Origin: Rhizobium acidisoli | GTDB lineage: Bacteria > Pseudomonadota > Alphaproteobacteria > Rhizobiales > Rhizobiaceae | Assembly: GCF_002531755.2 (NCBI RefSeq) | Contig: NZ_CP034998.1 | Span: 1,736,001 to 1,800,000, forward strand | Length of the DNA stretch: 64,000 nt | Reading direction: 5' to 3' | Shown here: in pieces, positions 18,979-29,475 of the stretch | Layout of the letters: each line of letters opens with the position of its first letter | Numbering within the stretch: position 1 is the stretch's first letter | Made by a program: the position numbers and the translations under genes | The notes under the pieces: model-generated | What the model saw: only the letters and a program-made list of their open reading frames with translations | The model's database searches: none | What the model was told of the DNA's origin: nothing

Positions 18979-19626
18979 TCAGTGCGGCGTCGCGCTGATC
19001 AGATTGAGCGCCGCTTTCGCGCCGTCGACGACGAATTGCACTGCAAGGGCGGCGAGGATGACGCCGAGGAGCCGCGTCAGGATCGCCCGGCCGGTGACGC
19101 CGAGGAAGCGGTCGAGCCTATCGGCGATCAGCAGCATGAGAAAGGTCAGCAACAGATTGGCGGCGATGACGGCGATGAACTGGACTTTTTCGACGGATGT
19201 CGGCAGCGTGCCGGCAAGCAGGATCGTCGCCGAGATCGCGCCCGGGCCGGCGATCAGCGGCAAGGCGAGGGGAAAGACGGCGATATTCTCGATATGATCC
19301 TTGGTGACAGCCGCCTCGGTGGCCTTCTCCTTGCGCTCCTGCCGCCGCTCGAACACCATCTCGAAGGCGATCCAGAAGAGCAGCAATCCGCCGGCGATGC
19401 GGAAGGCGCCGATCGAGATCCCGAGCACGCCGAGCACGCTCGCGCCGAACAGGGCGAAGACGGCAAGGATGATGAAGGCGATGGTCGAGCCGCGCAGCGC
19501 CACCTGCGTGCGCTGGGCGCGGCTCATGCCTGTCGTCAGCCCCAGGAAGATCGGCGCGAGCCCCGGCGGATCGATGGTGACGATGAGCGTCGTGAAGGCG
19601 TTGATCAATTGGTCGGCGCTTGCCAT
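18979..19626 (-). CDS. MarC-family integral membrane protein
   Basis: This is a 215-residue inner-membrane protein with six predicted helices, matching MarC/UPF0056 (IDPPGLAPIFLGLT near residue 18, FRIAGGLLLFWIAFEM, PLIAGPGAISATIL). MarC was once tied to multiple antibiotic resistance in E. coli, but that link was not upheld, and the transported substrate is unknown. The ATG at 19626 has GAGGGA seven bases upstream; the longer frame to 19761 adds 45 non-conserved residues. Single gene, divergent from gyrA. Confidence 0.9.
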   Translation of the reverse strand: MASADQLINAFTTLIVTIDPPGLAPIFLGLTTGMSRAQRTQVALRGSTIAFIILAVFALFGASVLGVLGISIGAFRIAGGLLLFWIAFEMVFERRQERKEKATEAAVTKDHIENIAVFPLALPLIAGPGAISATILLAGTLPTSVEKVQFIAVIAANLLLTFLMLLIADRLDRFLGVTGRAILTRLLGVILAALAVQFVVDGAKAALNLISATPH

Positions 19627-19810
19627 CGTCCCTCGAAAACCCCATATAGTCGCGTGGTTTTTATGCGTGGTTTTTGTGATTGTGAAGCGGCGATTACGAT
19701 TTGGCAAATATCCCGCGGCGGCCCGCGGCGGATTTGTCCGGTGTGGCCGAGCGACTTGCATGTTTTACCCTCTTTAAGCCGCAAAAGCCTGTTCAAAACG
19801 CCCCGTGAAA

Positions 19811-19840
19811 TTGGCGCGGGAACAGGCTTTCCGCTATAAA
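19811..19840 (+). promoter_or_regulatory. Candidate promoter of gyrA
   Basis: TTGGCG (19811-19816) and TATAAA (19835-19840) with an 18-base spacer lie about 35 bases before the gyrA start. That would give a short leader. Confidence 0.45.
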
Positions 19841-19875
19841 TCTTCAAGTGATTCTAGAAGAGATCGTGATCTGTT

Positions 19876-22701
<2,826 letters not shown>

Positions 22702-22712
22702 TCAGATGAACG

Positions 22713-22740
22713 GGGCGGCTTCGGGCCGCCCTTTTCTTTT
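22713..22740 (+). terminator. Rho-independent terminator of gyrA
   Basis: GGGCGGC-TTCGG-GCCGCCC followed by TTTTCTTTT, 12 bases past the gyrA stop. A perfect 7-bp GC stem. Confidence 0.92.
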
Positions 22741-22794
22741 CAAGCTAAAGCATGGATCGCGACGCGCTTTAGGGAGTGGTTCAAGACCAGGCCC

Positions 22795-22827
22795 AAAGAA
22801 AAAGCCGAACGCTGGGTGCATCCGGCT
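22795..22827 (-). terminator. Terminator of the two-gene small-protein operon
   Basis: On the minus strand AGCCGGATGC-ACCCA-GCGTTCGGCT forms a 10-bp stem with two wobble pairs and a five-base loop, followed by TTTTTCTTT. It lies about 60 bases beyond the 44-residue protein gene. Confidence 0.85.
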
Positions 22828-22887
22828 TTGAAAGGCCCTGGGCAGCGGAAGGGTGCCGCTCAGGGGAAGGGCTTGGAAAAAGCAAGG

Positions 22888-23022
22888 TTAGAACGCTCTA
22901 TGTTTTTCGTTCAGCGCCTTTACCTCTTCACCTTCGCGCCGGAGCGCTGATATCGTCGAGGCGACAGACACTATGAACATGACACTGATGAGGGCGGTGA
23001 GCACTGTCAAGATCGTGAACAT
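22888..23022 (-). CDS. 44-residue single-span membrane protein, unknown function
   Basis: A very small gene encoding MFTILTVLTALISVMFIVSV followed by a charged tail ending NEKHRAF. Residues 3-26 form one hydrophobic helix and the last 17 residues are charged and likely cytoplasmic. The ribosome site AGGAAAGGA is 6-7 bases before the ATG. A terminator follows the stop, and another small gene ends 36 bases upstream on the same strand. These signs make it a real gene despite its size. No family is recognised. It may be a regulator or assembly subunit of a larger membrane protein. Confidence 0.7.
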   Translation of the reverse strand: MFTILTVLTALISVMFIVSVASTISALRREGEEVKALNEKHRAF

Positions 23023-23058
23023 AGGCATTCCTTTCCTGGGGAGTTGCGTTCTCGCCCC

Positions 23059-23214
23059 TCAGTACTGGCCCAGTACGGCCGTCCGGGCCGAAGCGTAGGG
23101 ACCATAAACCTTGGACGTATCAATCTTCTGATCATAGAGAGCGACAGTTGCGGTCAGCATGCCCGTGACCATTACCATCCAGAGCACGTTAATCATCGTA
23201 ATCTTGCCGGGCAT
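23059..23214 (-). CDS. 51-residue small membrane protein, unknown function
   Basis: The protein begins MPGKITMINVLWMVMVTGML and has one hydrophobic span (about residues 6-25), then a polar tail ending TAVLGQY. AGGAAGGA lies about seven bases before the ATG at 23214. An in-frame start ten codons upstream lacks a site. It is the first gene of a two-gene unit with the 44-residue protein and is preceded by a promoter element duplicated further upstream. No homologous family is recognised from sequence. Confidence 0.65.
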   Translation of the reverse strand: MPGKITMINVLWMVMVTGMLTATVALYDQKIDTSKVYGPYASARTAVLGQY

Positions 23215-23304
23215 CTTTAGTCCTTCCTGCCGCGATAATCGCATCTATGTGTCGGTTGAATGAACGCATCCGTTTTAAAATGGTTCCGCCGGATGTTGAC
23301 CGGT

Positions 23305-23359
23305 GTTTACCAATGCCGATCTGAAGCCTCCTTGAATGTCTCGTTCATCTGGCGTTCAG
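23305..23359 (-). promoter_or_regulatory. Promoter/operator copy 1 for small membrane proteins
   Basis: On the minus strand, TGAACGCCAGATGAACG contains TGAACG twice with an 11-base period. TTCAAGG and CTTCAGA follow. The 55-base block matches copy 2 (23591-23645) at 38 positions by hand alignment. It lies about 90 bases upstream of the 51-residue gene. Direct repeats with 11-base spacing are typical of OmpR/PhoB-type regulators; which one acts here is unknown. Confidence 0.55.
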
Positions 23360-23361
23360 AT

Positions 23362-23529
23362 TCAAACCTCGTTTTTCGCACGCAACCGGCCTTGGGCGCG
23401 CACGATCGCCGCATGCTCGGCAAGCGCCGGCCGTACCCAGTTCACCTCGTAGCGGTCGGCGAAATAGCCATAGGCCATCTCAGCGGCGAGGGAGGAAACG
23501 ACGGCAAGTGCAACGAGCACGATCAGCAT
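23362..23529 (-). CDS. 55-residue small membrane protein, unknown function
   Basis: From the ATG at 23529 the protein reads MLIVLVALAVVSSLAAEMAY, then a polar tail ending RLRAKNEV. It has a single N-terminal hydrophobic span, like its two neighbours. A longer in-frame start at 23634 would give 90 residues, but it falls inside the duplicated promoter block at 23591-23645, so I prefer the short form. The ribosome site for the short form is weak, so the start remains uncertain. Function unknown. Confidence 0.5.
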   Translation of the reverse strand: MLIVLVALAVVSSLAAEMAYGYFADRYEVNWVRPALAEHAAIVRAQGRLRAKNEV

Positions 23530-23590
23530 GGACTTGGTCTTTCGGGGAGCGCCGGTTGCCGGAATGGCATCGGCTGCGTTGATGATCCGA

Positions 23591-23645
23591 GTTAAGCAGA
23601 TCCTGTCTGAAACCGCCTTGAACGGGCCATTCATCCGCCGTTCAA
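23591..23645 (-). promoter_or_regulatory. Promoter/operator copy 2 for small membrane proteins
   Basis: The minus strand carries TGAACGGCGGATGAATGG, TTCAAGG and TTTCAGA at the same spacing as copy 1. It lies about 60 bases upstream of the preferred start of the 55-residue gene. It also lies some 95 bases before coaD on the opposite strand. Confidence 0.55.
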
Positions 23646-23739
23646 CCGTCCGGGATGATTGGCCAAATCACTTGCGGCCAAATGACTTGCGAGAAGGCAG
23701 CATCCGTGACAAAAGGCGTCAAACCAACGGTCGGGCCAG

Positions 23740-24234
23740 ATGACGACAGCTTTTTACCCCGGGTCCTTCGACCCGATCACCAACGGGCATGTGGATGTTC
23801 TGGTCCAGGCGCTGAACGTCGCCGAAAAGGTGATCGTCGCGATCGGCATCCATCCCGGCAAGACGCCGCTCTTTTCCTTCGAGGAGAGAGCCGAGCTGAT
23901 CCGCCTTTCGCTAGCTGAAGTGCTGCCCGGCAAGACCGGCGACATCGACGTCGTCGCCTTTGACAATCTGGTCGTCGATGCCGCCCGCAGCCATGGCGCC
24001 ACGCTTTTGATCCGCGGTCTTCGCGACGGCACCGATCTTGATTACGAAATGCAGATGGCCGGCATGAACCGGACGATGGCGCCTGATATCCAGACCATCT
24101 TTTTGCCGGCGGGCACGGCCTCGCGGCCCATTACCGCCACATTGGTCCGCCAGATCGCCGCCATGGGCGGCGATGTCAGCGCCTTCGTGCCGGCCGCCGT
24201 CTTGCAAGCCCTCACATCCAAGCGCCCAGACTGA
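23740..24234 (+). CDS. coaD: Phosphopantetheine adenylyltransferase
   Basis: CoaD (164 aa) transfers AMP from ATP to 4'-phosphopantetheine in the fourth step of coenzyme A synthesis. The nucleotidyltransferase HxGH-type motif appears as [14 protein letters not shown] near residues 6-19. [21 protein letters not shown] and the ISSTxxR-equivalent [12 protein letters not shown] are also present. Full length and no oddities. The ribosome site is weak. It is followed on the same strand by two cyclophilins, queA and tgt, with short gaps that suggest a shared transcript. Confidence 0.96.
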   Translation: MTTAFYPGSFDPITNGHVDVLVQALNVAEKVIVAIGIHPGKTPLFSFEERAELIRLSLAEVLPGKTGDIDVVAFDNLVVDAARSHGATLLIRGLRDGTDLDYEMQMAGMNRTMAPDIQTIFLPAGTASRPITATLVRQIAAMGGDVSAFVPAAVLQALTSKRPD

Positions 24235-24321
24235 CGAGTACAAGTCTAACAAGTACAAAGTCTGATAAGAACCAAGTCCAGCGCGCAAAGACCAGGCGGA
24301 ACCCGCCGCAACGGAGCCCAC

Positions 24322-24894
24322 ATGAAACTCTTTTATCTCGCATTTGCCGGCGTGTTGTATCTCGCCTCCTTCGCGGGGGATGCCTTCGCCCAGTCAGCCG
24401 ATCATTATCTCACCATCCAGTTGAAGAACGGCCCCGTCGTCATCCAACTGATGCCTGAGGTTGCGCCGAAGCATGTCGCCCAGATCGAGGCGCTGGCCAA
24501 GAAGGGCGAATACGACAACGTCGCCTTCCACCGCGTCATCGACGGCTTCATGGCCCAGACCGGCGACGTCAAATACGGCAATATGGAAAAGGGTTTCGAT
24601 GCGAGCCTCGCCGGCACCGGCTCCTCCGACATGCCGGATATTCCGGCCGAGTTCTCCAAGACCCCGTTCGTGCGCGGCACGGTCGGCATGGCCCGCTCGC
24701 AGGATCCGAATTCCGCCAATTCGCAGTTCTTCATCATGTTCGCCGATGGCTCCTTCCTCAACGGCCAGTACACCGTTGTCGGCAAGGTCGTTTCCGGCAT
24801 GGAGAATGTCGACAAGATCAAGCGCGGCGAAGGCCAGAACGGCGAAGTCAAAAGTCCCGACCGGATGATCAAGGTCACCCTGGGCAAGAAGTAA
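24322..24894 (+). CDS. Periplasmic peptidyl-prolyl cis-trans isomerase (cyclophilin type)
   Basis: A 190-residue cyclophilin with a signal peptide (cleavage after AGDAFAQ), so it acts in the periplasm on folding exported proteins. Catalytic motifs are present: FHRVIDGFMAQTGD near residue 73 and SANSQFFIMFADGSFLNGQYTVVG near 132-155. The ribosome site GGAG is six bases before the ATG. It is the exported twin of the cytoplasmic paralogue 28 bases downstream, an arrangement common in rhizobia (from memory, not checked). Confidence 0.93.
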   Translation: MKLFYLAFAGVLYLASFAGDAFAQSADHYLTIQLKNGPVVIQLMPEVAPKHVAQIEALAKKGEYDNVAFHRVIDGFMAQTGDVKYGNMEKGFDASLAGTGSSDMPDIPAEFSKTPFVRGTVGMARSQDPNSANSQFFIMFADGSFLNGQYTVVGKVVSGMENVDKIKRGEGQNGEVKSPDRMIKVTLGKK

Positions 24895-24922
24895 GTTACG
24901 AGAGAAACAAGAGGAGAAGACA

Positions 24923-25432
24923 ATGGCCGAGATCAAGGATCCCGAAAACACGATCATTCTGGAAACCACCAAGGGCAAGGTTGTCATTCAGCTTTTGCCG
25001 CAGGTCGCCCCGGAGCATGTCGCCCGCATCAAGGAACTCGCCCGCGAAAAGGCCTATGACGGCGTCGTCTTCCACCGCGTCATCCAGGATTTCATGGCGC
25101 AGACGGGCGATGTCGAATTCGGCAAGAAGGGTTCGGAAACCTTCAATCCCGGCCGTGCCGGCATGGGCGGCTCCTCCAAGCCGGATCTGAAGGCTGAATT
25201 CTCCGCCACCACGCATACGCGCGGCACCTGCTCGATGGCCCGTTCGCAGAACCCGAACTCGGCCAATTCGCAGTTCTTCATCTGCTTCACCGACGCGCCC
25301 TGGCTGAACAAGCAGTATTCCGTCTGGGGCCAGGTCATCGAAGGCATGGACAACGTCGACAAGATCAAGCGCGGCGAGCCGGTTTCCGATCCGGACTCGA
25401 TCGTCTCGATGCGGGTTGCCGCCGACGTCTGA
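24923..25432 (+). CDS. Cytoplasmic peptidyl-prolyl cis-trans isomerase (cyclophilin type)
   Basis: A 169-residue cyclophilin without a signal peptide. It contains FHRVIQDFMAQTGD and NSANSQFFICFTDAPWLNKQYSVWG, the active-site and cyclosporin-pocket segments of PpiB-like enzymes. A strong ribosome site (GAGGAGAAGAC) precedes the ATG. It probably arose by duplication with its exported neighbour and is likely co-transcribed. The gap to queA is about 76 bases. Confidence 0.93.
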   Translation: MAEIKDPENTIILETTKGKVVIQLLPQVAPEHVARIKELAREKAYDGVVFHRVIQDFMAQTGDVEFGKKGSETFNPGRAGMGGSSKPDLKAEFSATTHTRGTCSMARSQNPNSANSQFFICFTDAPWLNKQYSVWGQVIEGMDNVDKIKRGEPVSDPDSIVSMRVAADV

Positions 25433-25508
25433 TTGTGATTTCTGCTGAAACCCGCTCTTGCGCGTCAACCGCGTGGGGGCGGGTTTCGCTTTGCCTGAAA
25501 GTGCCGTT

Positions 25509-26648
25509 ATGCGCGTAGACCTTTTCGATTTCGATCTGCCGGATGAACGCATCGCGTTGCGGCCTGCCGAGCCGCGCGACAGCGCGCGCCTGCTCGTCGT
25601 CAATCCGCATGCGGAAAGCAGGCCCCATGCGGAAAGCGTACCCCATGCGGAAAGCAGGCCCCATGCGGAAAGCGCGTTCTCCGATCACCGCGTCGGGGAT
25701 CTGCCATCCTTCCTGCGGGCGGGCGATGCGCTGGTCTTCAACGACACAAAGGTCATTCCCGCTCAGTTGGAAGGCATTCGCCATCGCGACGGCGCCGGCG
25801 GCCAGCAGGTGTCAGCAACGCTGCATATGCGCGTCGGCCCCAGCCGCTGGAAGGCCTTTGCCAAGCCCGGCAAGCGCATCAAGGAGGGCGACCGCATCGC
25901 CTTCGGTCATTCGGGTGAAAGCTGCTTGCTCGGTTCGCTCGATGCCACCGTCGAGGAAAAGGGCGAAGCGGGCGAAGTGACGCTTGCCTTCGATCTTTCC
26001 GGCCCGGCGCTCGACGAGGCGATCGCCGCCGTCGGCCACATTCCGCTGCCGCCCTATATCGCCGCCAAGCGTCCCGAGGACGAGCGCGACCGCGCGGACT
26101 ATCAGACGATCTATGCCCGCGAGGAGGGCGCCGTCGCCGCGCCCACCGCCGGCCTGCATTTCACGCCCGCGCTGTTCGAAGCACTCGACAGAGCCGGCAT
26201 AGAACGTCACTTCGTCACGCTGCATGTCGGCGCCGGCACCTTCCTGCCCGTCAAGGCCGACGATACCGCCGATCACAAGATGCATCTGGAAAGCGGCACT
26301 GTCAGCGCAGAGACCGCCGCCCGGCTGAACGCCGTCAAGGCAAGGGGCGGGCGCATCGTCTGCGTCGGCACCACCTCGCTGCGGCTGATCGAAAGTGCCG
26401 CGGAAGAAAGCGGCGAGATCCGCGGCTGGAGCGGCGCCACCGGCATTTTCATCACGCCCGGCTACCGTTTCAAGGCTGTGGACATGCTGATGACCAATTT
26501 CCACCTGCCGCGCTCGACGCTGTTCATGCTGGTCTCGGCCTTTTCAGGCTTCGAAACCATGCACGCGGCCTATAAACACGCCATTTCGACAGGCTACCGC
26601 TTCTACTCCTACGGCGACGCGAGCCTTCTTTTCCGGAAAGACAAATGA
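25509..26648 (+). CDS. queA: S-adenosylmethionine:tRNA ribosyltransferase-isomerase
   Basis: QueA (379 aa) adds the cyclopentanediol group to preQ1-34 of tRNA to form epoxyqueuosine. The start [46 protein letters not shown] and [10 protein letters not shown] are canonical. The protein is 20-30 residues longer than usual because of a four-copy PHAES-x repeat at residues 33-56, located in a surface loop before the conserved [10 protein letters not shown] block. The frame stays open, so the enzyme is probably functional. The stop overlaps the tgt start (ATGA), linking two steps of the queuosine pathway. Confidence 0.95.
   Translation: MRVDLFDFDLPDERIALRPAEPRDSARLLVVNPHAESRPHAESVPHAESRPHAESAFSDHRVGDLPSFLRAGDALVFNDTKVIPAQLEGIRHRDGAGGQQVSATLHMRVGPSRWKAFAKPGKRIKEGDRIAFGHSGESCLLGSLDATVEEKGEAGEVTLAFDLSGPALDEAIAAVGHIPLPPYIAAKRPEDERDRADYQTIYAREEGAVAAPTAGLHFTPALFEALDRAGIERHFVTLHVGAGTFLPVKADDTADHKMHLESGTVSAETAARLNAVKARGGRIVCVGTTSLRLIESAAEESGEIRGWSGATGIFITPGYRFKAVDMLMTNFHLPRSTLFMLVSAFSGFETMHAAYKHAISTGYRFYSYGDASLLFRKDK
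25605..25676 (+). repeat. Four-copy 18-bp tandem repeat inside queA
   Basis: Four consecutive 18-base units of the type CCCCATGCGGAAAGCAGG encode [18 protein letters not shown] and PHAESA. Units 2-4 differ from each other only near the last codon. The multiple-of-three length keeps the frame. Copy number could vary between strains by slippage. Confidence 0.92.
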
Positions 26649-27775
26649 CAGAGAACTTCCAATTCACGTTGAAGAAGACCGATGCCGGCGCGCGCCTCGG
26701 CGAAATCTCCATGCCGCGCGGCACGATCCGCACGCCGGCCTTCATGCCTGTGGGGACCGTCGGCACGGTCAAGGCGATGTATCTCGACCAGGTGCGCGAA
26801 ACCGGCGCCGACATCATCCTCGGCAATACCTATCACCTGATGCTGCGCCCCAGCGCCGAGCGCGTCGCCCGCCTCGGTGGCCTGCACAAGCTGATCCGCT
26901 GGGAGCACCCGATCCTGACGGATTCCGGCGGCTTCCAGGTCATGTCGCTCTCCGGTCTGCGCAAGCTCGACGAGCAGGGCGTCACCTTCAAGTCGCATGT
27001 CGACGGCAGCCTGCACCATATGTCGCCGGAGCGTTCCATCGAAATCCAGGGCCTTCTCGGCTCCGACATCCAGATGCAGCTCGACGAATGCGTGGCACTG
27101 CCGGCTGAGCCGCGGGAGATTGAGCGCGCCATGGAAATGTCGCTGCGTTGGGCCGAGCGCTGCCGGGTCGCCTTCGGCGAGCAGCCTGGCAAGGCGATGT
27201 TCGGCATCGTCCAGGGAGGCGATATTCCCGCTTTGCGCGTTCGTTCGGCGCAGGCGCTGAGCGAGCTCGACCTCAAGGGTTATGCCATCGGCGGCCTTGC
27301 CGTCGGCGAGCCGCAGGATGTCATGCTGCAGATGCTGGACACGACACTGCCGGTGCTCCCCGGGGAAAAGCCGCGTTACCTCATGGGCGTCGGCACGCCG
27401 GATGATATCCTGAAATCGGTTGCCCGCGGCATCGACATGTTCGACTGCGTCATGCCGACCCGTTCCGGCCGCCACGGCCTGGCCTTTACCCGCCGCGGCA
27501 AGGTCAATATCCGCAATGCCCGTCATGCCGAGGATATGCGCCCGCTCGACGATCAGTCGAACTGCCCGGCCTCGCGCGATTATTCACGCGCCTATCTGCA
27601 CCATCTCGTCCGCTCCAACGAAGCACTCGGCGGCATGTTGCTCTCCTGGAACAATCTCGCCTATTACCAGGAACTGATGCAGGGCATCCGCAAGGCGATC
27701 GCCGAAGGCCGCTTCGCCGATTTCATGGCGGAGACGATGGAGGAATGGGCAAGAGGCGATCTCGACCCGGTCTAA
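26645..27775 (+). CDS. tgt: tRNA-guanine transglycosylase
   Basis: Tgt (376 aa) exchanges guanine-34 of Asp, Asn, His and Tyr tRNAs for preQ1. The substrate-binding [11 protein letters not shown] (Asp93), GGLAVGEP and the catalytic [12 protein letters not shown] (around 262-273) are intact. The usual zinc site CxCxxC...H is degenerate: it reads S305-N-C307-P-A-S310, and the histidine position aligns with Asn336. It overlaps queA and is the last gene of this plus-strand run. The convergent acyltransferase ends two bases away. Confidence 0.95.
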   Translation: MTENFQFTLKKTDAGARLGEISMPRGTIRTPAFMPVGTVGTVKAMYLDQVRETGADIILGNTYHLMLRPSAERVARLGGLHKLIRWEHPILTDSGGFQVMSLSGLRKLDEQGVTFKSHVDGSLHHMSPERSIEIQGLLGSDIQMQLDECVALPAEPREIERAMEMSLRWAERCRVAFGEQPGKAMFGIVQGGDIPALRVRSAQALSELDLKGYAIGGLAVGEPQDVMLQMLDTTLPVLPGEKPRYLMGVGTPDDILKSVARGIDMFDCVMPTRSGRHGLAFTRRGKVNIRNARHAEDMRPLDDQSNCPASRDYSRAYLHHLVRSNEALGGMLLSWNNLAYYQELMQGIRKAIAEGRFADFMAETMEEWARGDLDPV

Positions 27776-27777
27776 GG

Positions 27778-28860
27778 CTAGCTCGCTCCAGCGCGGCTCT
27801 CCGCGGGAAGCTCAGATGCTGGTCTTGGCGCAATCATTGTTTTGAGCTTTTTGCGCACCGGCTCGTCGAAGTGAATGGCGACGACGCCGGCCATGATGAA
27901 AATCGCTATCACGACGACCATACCGGCTGCAGGGGAGGCAGGAAGGTCAAAGCCCTTTTGCCGCAGCAAATGCAGCAACTCGAAGATGGGCGCGTGCAGG
28001 ATATAAATCGGATAGGAAACGATCCCCAGCCAACGAAATGCCAGCTCGACAAGGCCGGTCTGCCCAGTGCGCATCGCACCCCAGACAATGGCCGGGAAAA
28101 TCACCAAGCATATGAAAAGATCAAAATAGGGAAAACCGTAGAATGTGCTTGCGGGTATATTCGTGATCGCAATCAGGCAACCGCAGAGGAAAATGCCGAT
28201 GGTGTTGCCTCTATTGACTTCATTCAGCGTCCGAAGCTCGTACAACCTGTGAAGGCAGATCCCGAGCGAGAACGAGAACAAAATTCTCGAAAAGCCAAAT
28301 CCGAAGTAGCCCGCCTGATGGCCAATGTCGAAATTGCCTCCAAGGGCTCCGTACAAGGTGATACCCGCTGTCCCGAGGGCGATGGCGAGCAAGGTTTTGG
28401 ACGATAGTCGTACGAGAAGAATGGAAAACAGCACTCCAGCCCAGAGTTCGAAGAAGAGCGACCAGCTCGGCCCGTTTAACGGAAAGGCGCCGCCCGTGCC
28501 TGCATTTGGAATGAACAGAATCGCCCTCAGCAGAAGGCCGATCAGGGTAAGGTAATCGAAGCCGAATTGAACTGAATAGCTGACAAGGCCAACAGGAAGA
28601 GAAAGCAGATAAACAGGATAAAGCCGAATGATCCGCTGCAGCAGAAATCCGGCAGGCGAAATCTGTCCCGTTGCCAGTTGCCTTTCGTATGAATTTGCAA
28701 GAACGACGCCGCTCAAGAGAAAGAAGAGATCAACGGCAAGGTAGCTGATATTGACAGGTATCGGACCAAGCGTGCCGCCGGTGTGTAGGAACATGACCAT
28801 GATGGCCGCGATTCCCCGCAACGCTTCAAGAGCCGTGAAAAATTGCTTTCCGGTATTCAA
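27778..28860 (-). CDS. Membrane acyltransferase (acyltransferase-3 family)
   Basis: A 360-residue protein with about ten membrane spans. The acyltransferase-3 signature occurs at the start: LEALRGIAAIMVMFLHTGG (with the catalytic His near residue 26) and DLFFLLSGVVLANSYERQL. Members O-acetylate or O-succinylate surface polysaccharides, LPS or Nod factors; the target here is unknown. By eye the gene is less GC-rich and uses more ATT/TTT/AAT codons than its neighbours, which suggests horizontal origin. It stands alone, with tgt convergent and 106 bases upstream to the next gene. Confidence 0.85.
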   Translation of the reverse strand: MNTGKQFFTALEALRGIAAIMVMFLHTGGTLGPIPVNISYLAVDLFFLLSGVVLANSYERQLATGQISPAGFLLQRIIRLYPVYLLSLPVGLVSYSVQFGFDYLTLIGLLLRAILFIPNAGTGGAFPLNGPSWSLFFELWAGVLFSILLVRLSSKTLLAIALGTAGITLYGALGGNFDIGHQAGYFGFGFSRILFSFSLGICLHRLYELRTLNEVNRGNTIGIFLCGCLIAITNIPASTFYGFPYFDLFICLVIFPAIVWGAMRTGQTGLVELAFRWLGIVSYPIYILHAPIFELLHLLRQKGFDLPASPAAGMVVVIAIFIMAGVVAIHFDEPVRKKLKTMIAPRPASELPAESRAGAS

Positions 28861-28966
28861 TCTGCCAATCCCCTGCTGGCGGTTTTTTACTCCAGCACCA
28901 TTTCAAAATAGTTAGTGCAACAGATCCAGGTGCTGGGCAGTGTTTCATCCAGCCAAGAATAGCGCG

Positions 28967-29395
28967 TCAGATCCCTTTGCTGTCGGCATCCGGCATGATC
29001 TGCACGCCGTTGATCCTGTAGCTGCCGTCCGGCTGGCGGGTAATCTGGTAGATCGCCGTCCAGTCCTTGCCATCGCGGCCCGAGATCAGCACTTCGTGAT
29101 AGATCAGTGCGCCGTTGTCGATCGAGCGGCTGCGGCCGAAGGCGTAGTTGCCTGGATGATAGACCGGCTCGTAACTCTTTTTCACCATGGCGAAGAACAG
29201 GTTCTTGTCGGGATACATCGCCCTGATGCCGGGAGCGGCGAAGGAATAGGCGGTTTCGGCGTCGTCCTTGAGGAAGGCCGTGATCTGTTCCTCGATCATC
29301 GTCCGCGTCGTGTCGATCGGGTCTTCGGCGCGAGCCGATACGGTGGAGAAGAGGGACGCGGCACACAGAATGACAACTGCGAAGAAGGCGCGCAT
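28967..29395 (-). CDS. Secreted DUF4864-type protein
   Basis: A 142-residue exported protein with a signal peptide (MRAFFAVVILCAASLFSTVS, cleavage near ARAED). The mature part resembles DUF4864 (IEEQITAFLKDDAETAYSFAAPGI, then VYHPGNYAFG and YQITRQPDGSYRINGVQI), a small NTF2-like fold of unknown role. A GGAG site precedes the ATG, and a 7-bp inverted repeat lies directly upstream. It probably acts in the periplasm. The operon status with the FabF-like gene 80 bases upstream is unclear. Confidence 0.75.
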   Translation of the reverse strand: MRAFFAVVILCAASLFSTVSARAEDPIDTTRTMIEEQITAFLKDDAETAYSFAAPGIRAMYPDKNLFFAMVKKSYEPVYHPGNYAFGRSRSIDNGALIYHEVLISGRDGKDWTAIYQITRQPDGSYRINGVQIMPDADSKGI

Positions 29396-29411
29396 GGGGG
29401 ATCTCCAGCTC

Positions 29412-29435
29412 TATCGGAGAATGATCCCCGATAGA
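29412..29435. promoter_or_regulatory. Inverted repeat upstream of the DUF4864 gene
   Basis: CTATCGG and CCGATAG are perfect 7-base arms with a 10-base spacer, starting 17 bases before the ATG. It may be an operator or a 5'-UTR hairpin. Confidence 0.4.
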
Positions 29436-29475
29436 ATAGAAGTGTAGGCGATTTTTTACTTAAGAAAAGCGGACT

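Noticed and set aside
23530..23634. N-terminal extension of the 55-residue small protein to 90 residues
   Set aside because: The extension runs through the duplicated promoter block at 23591-23645, and the added residues have no hydrophobic or conserved features.
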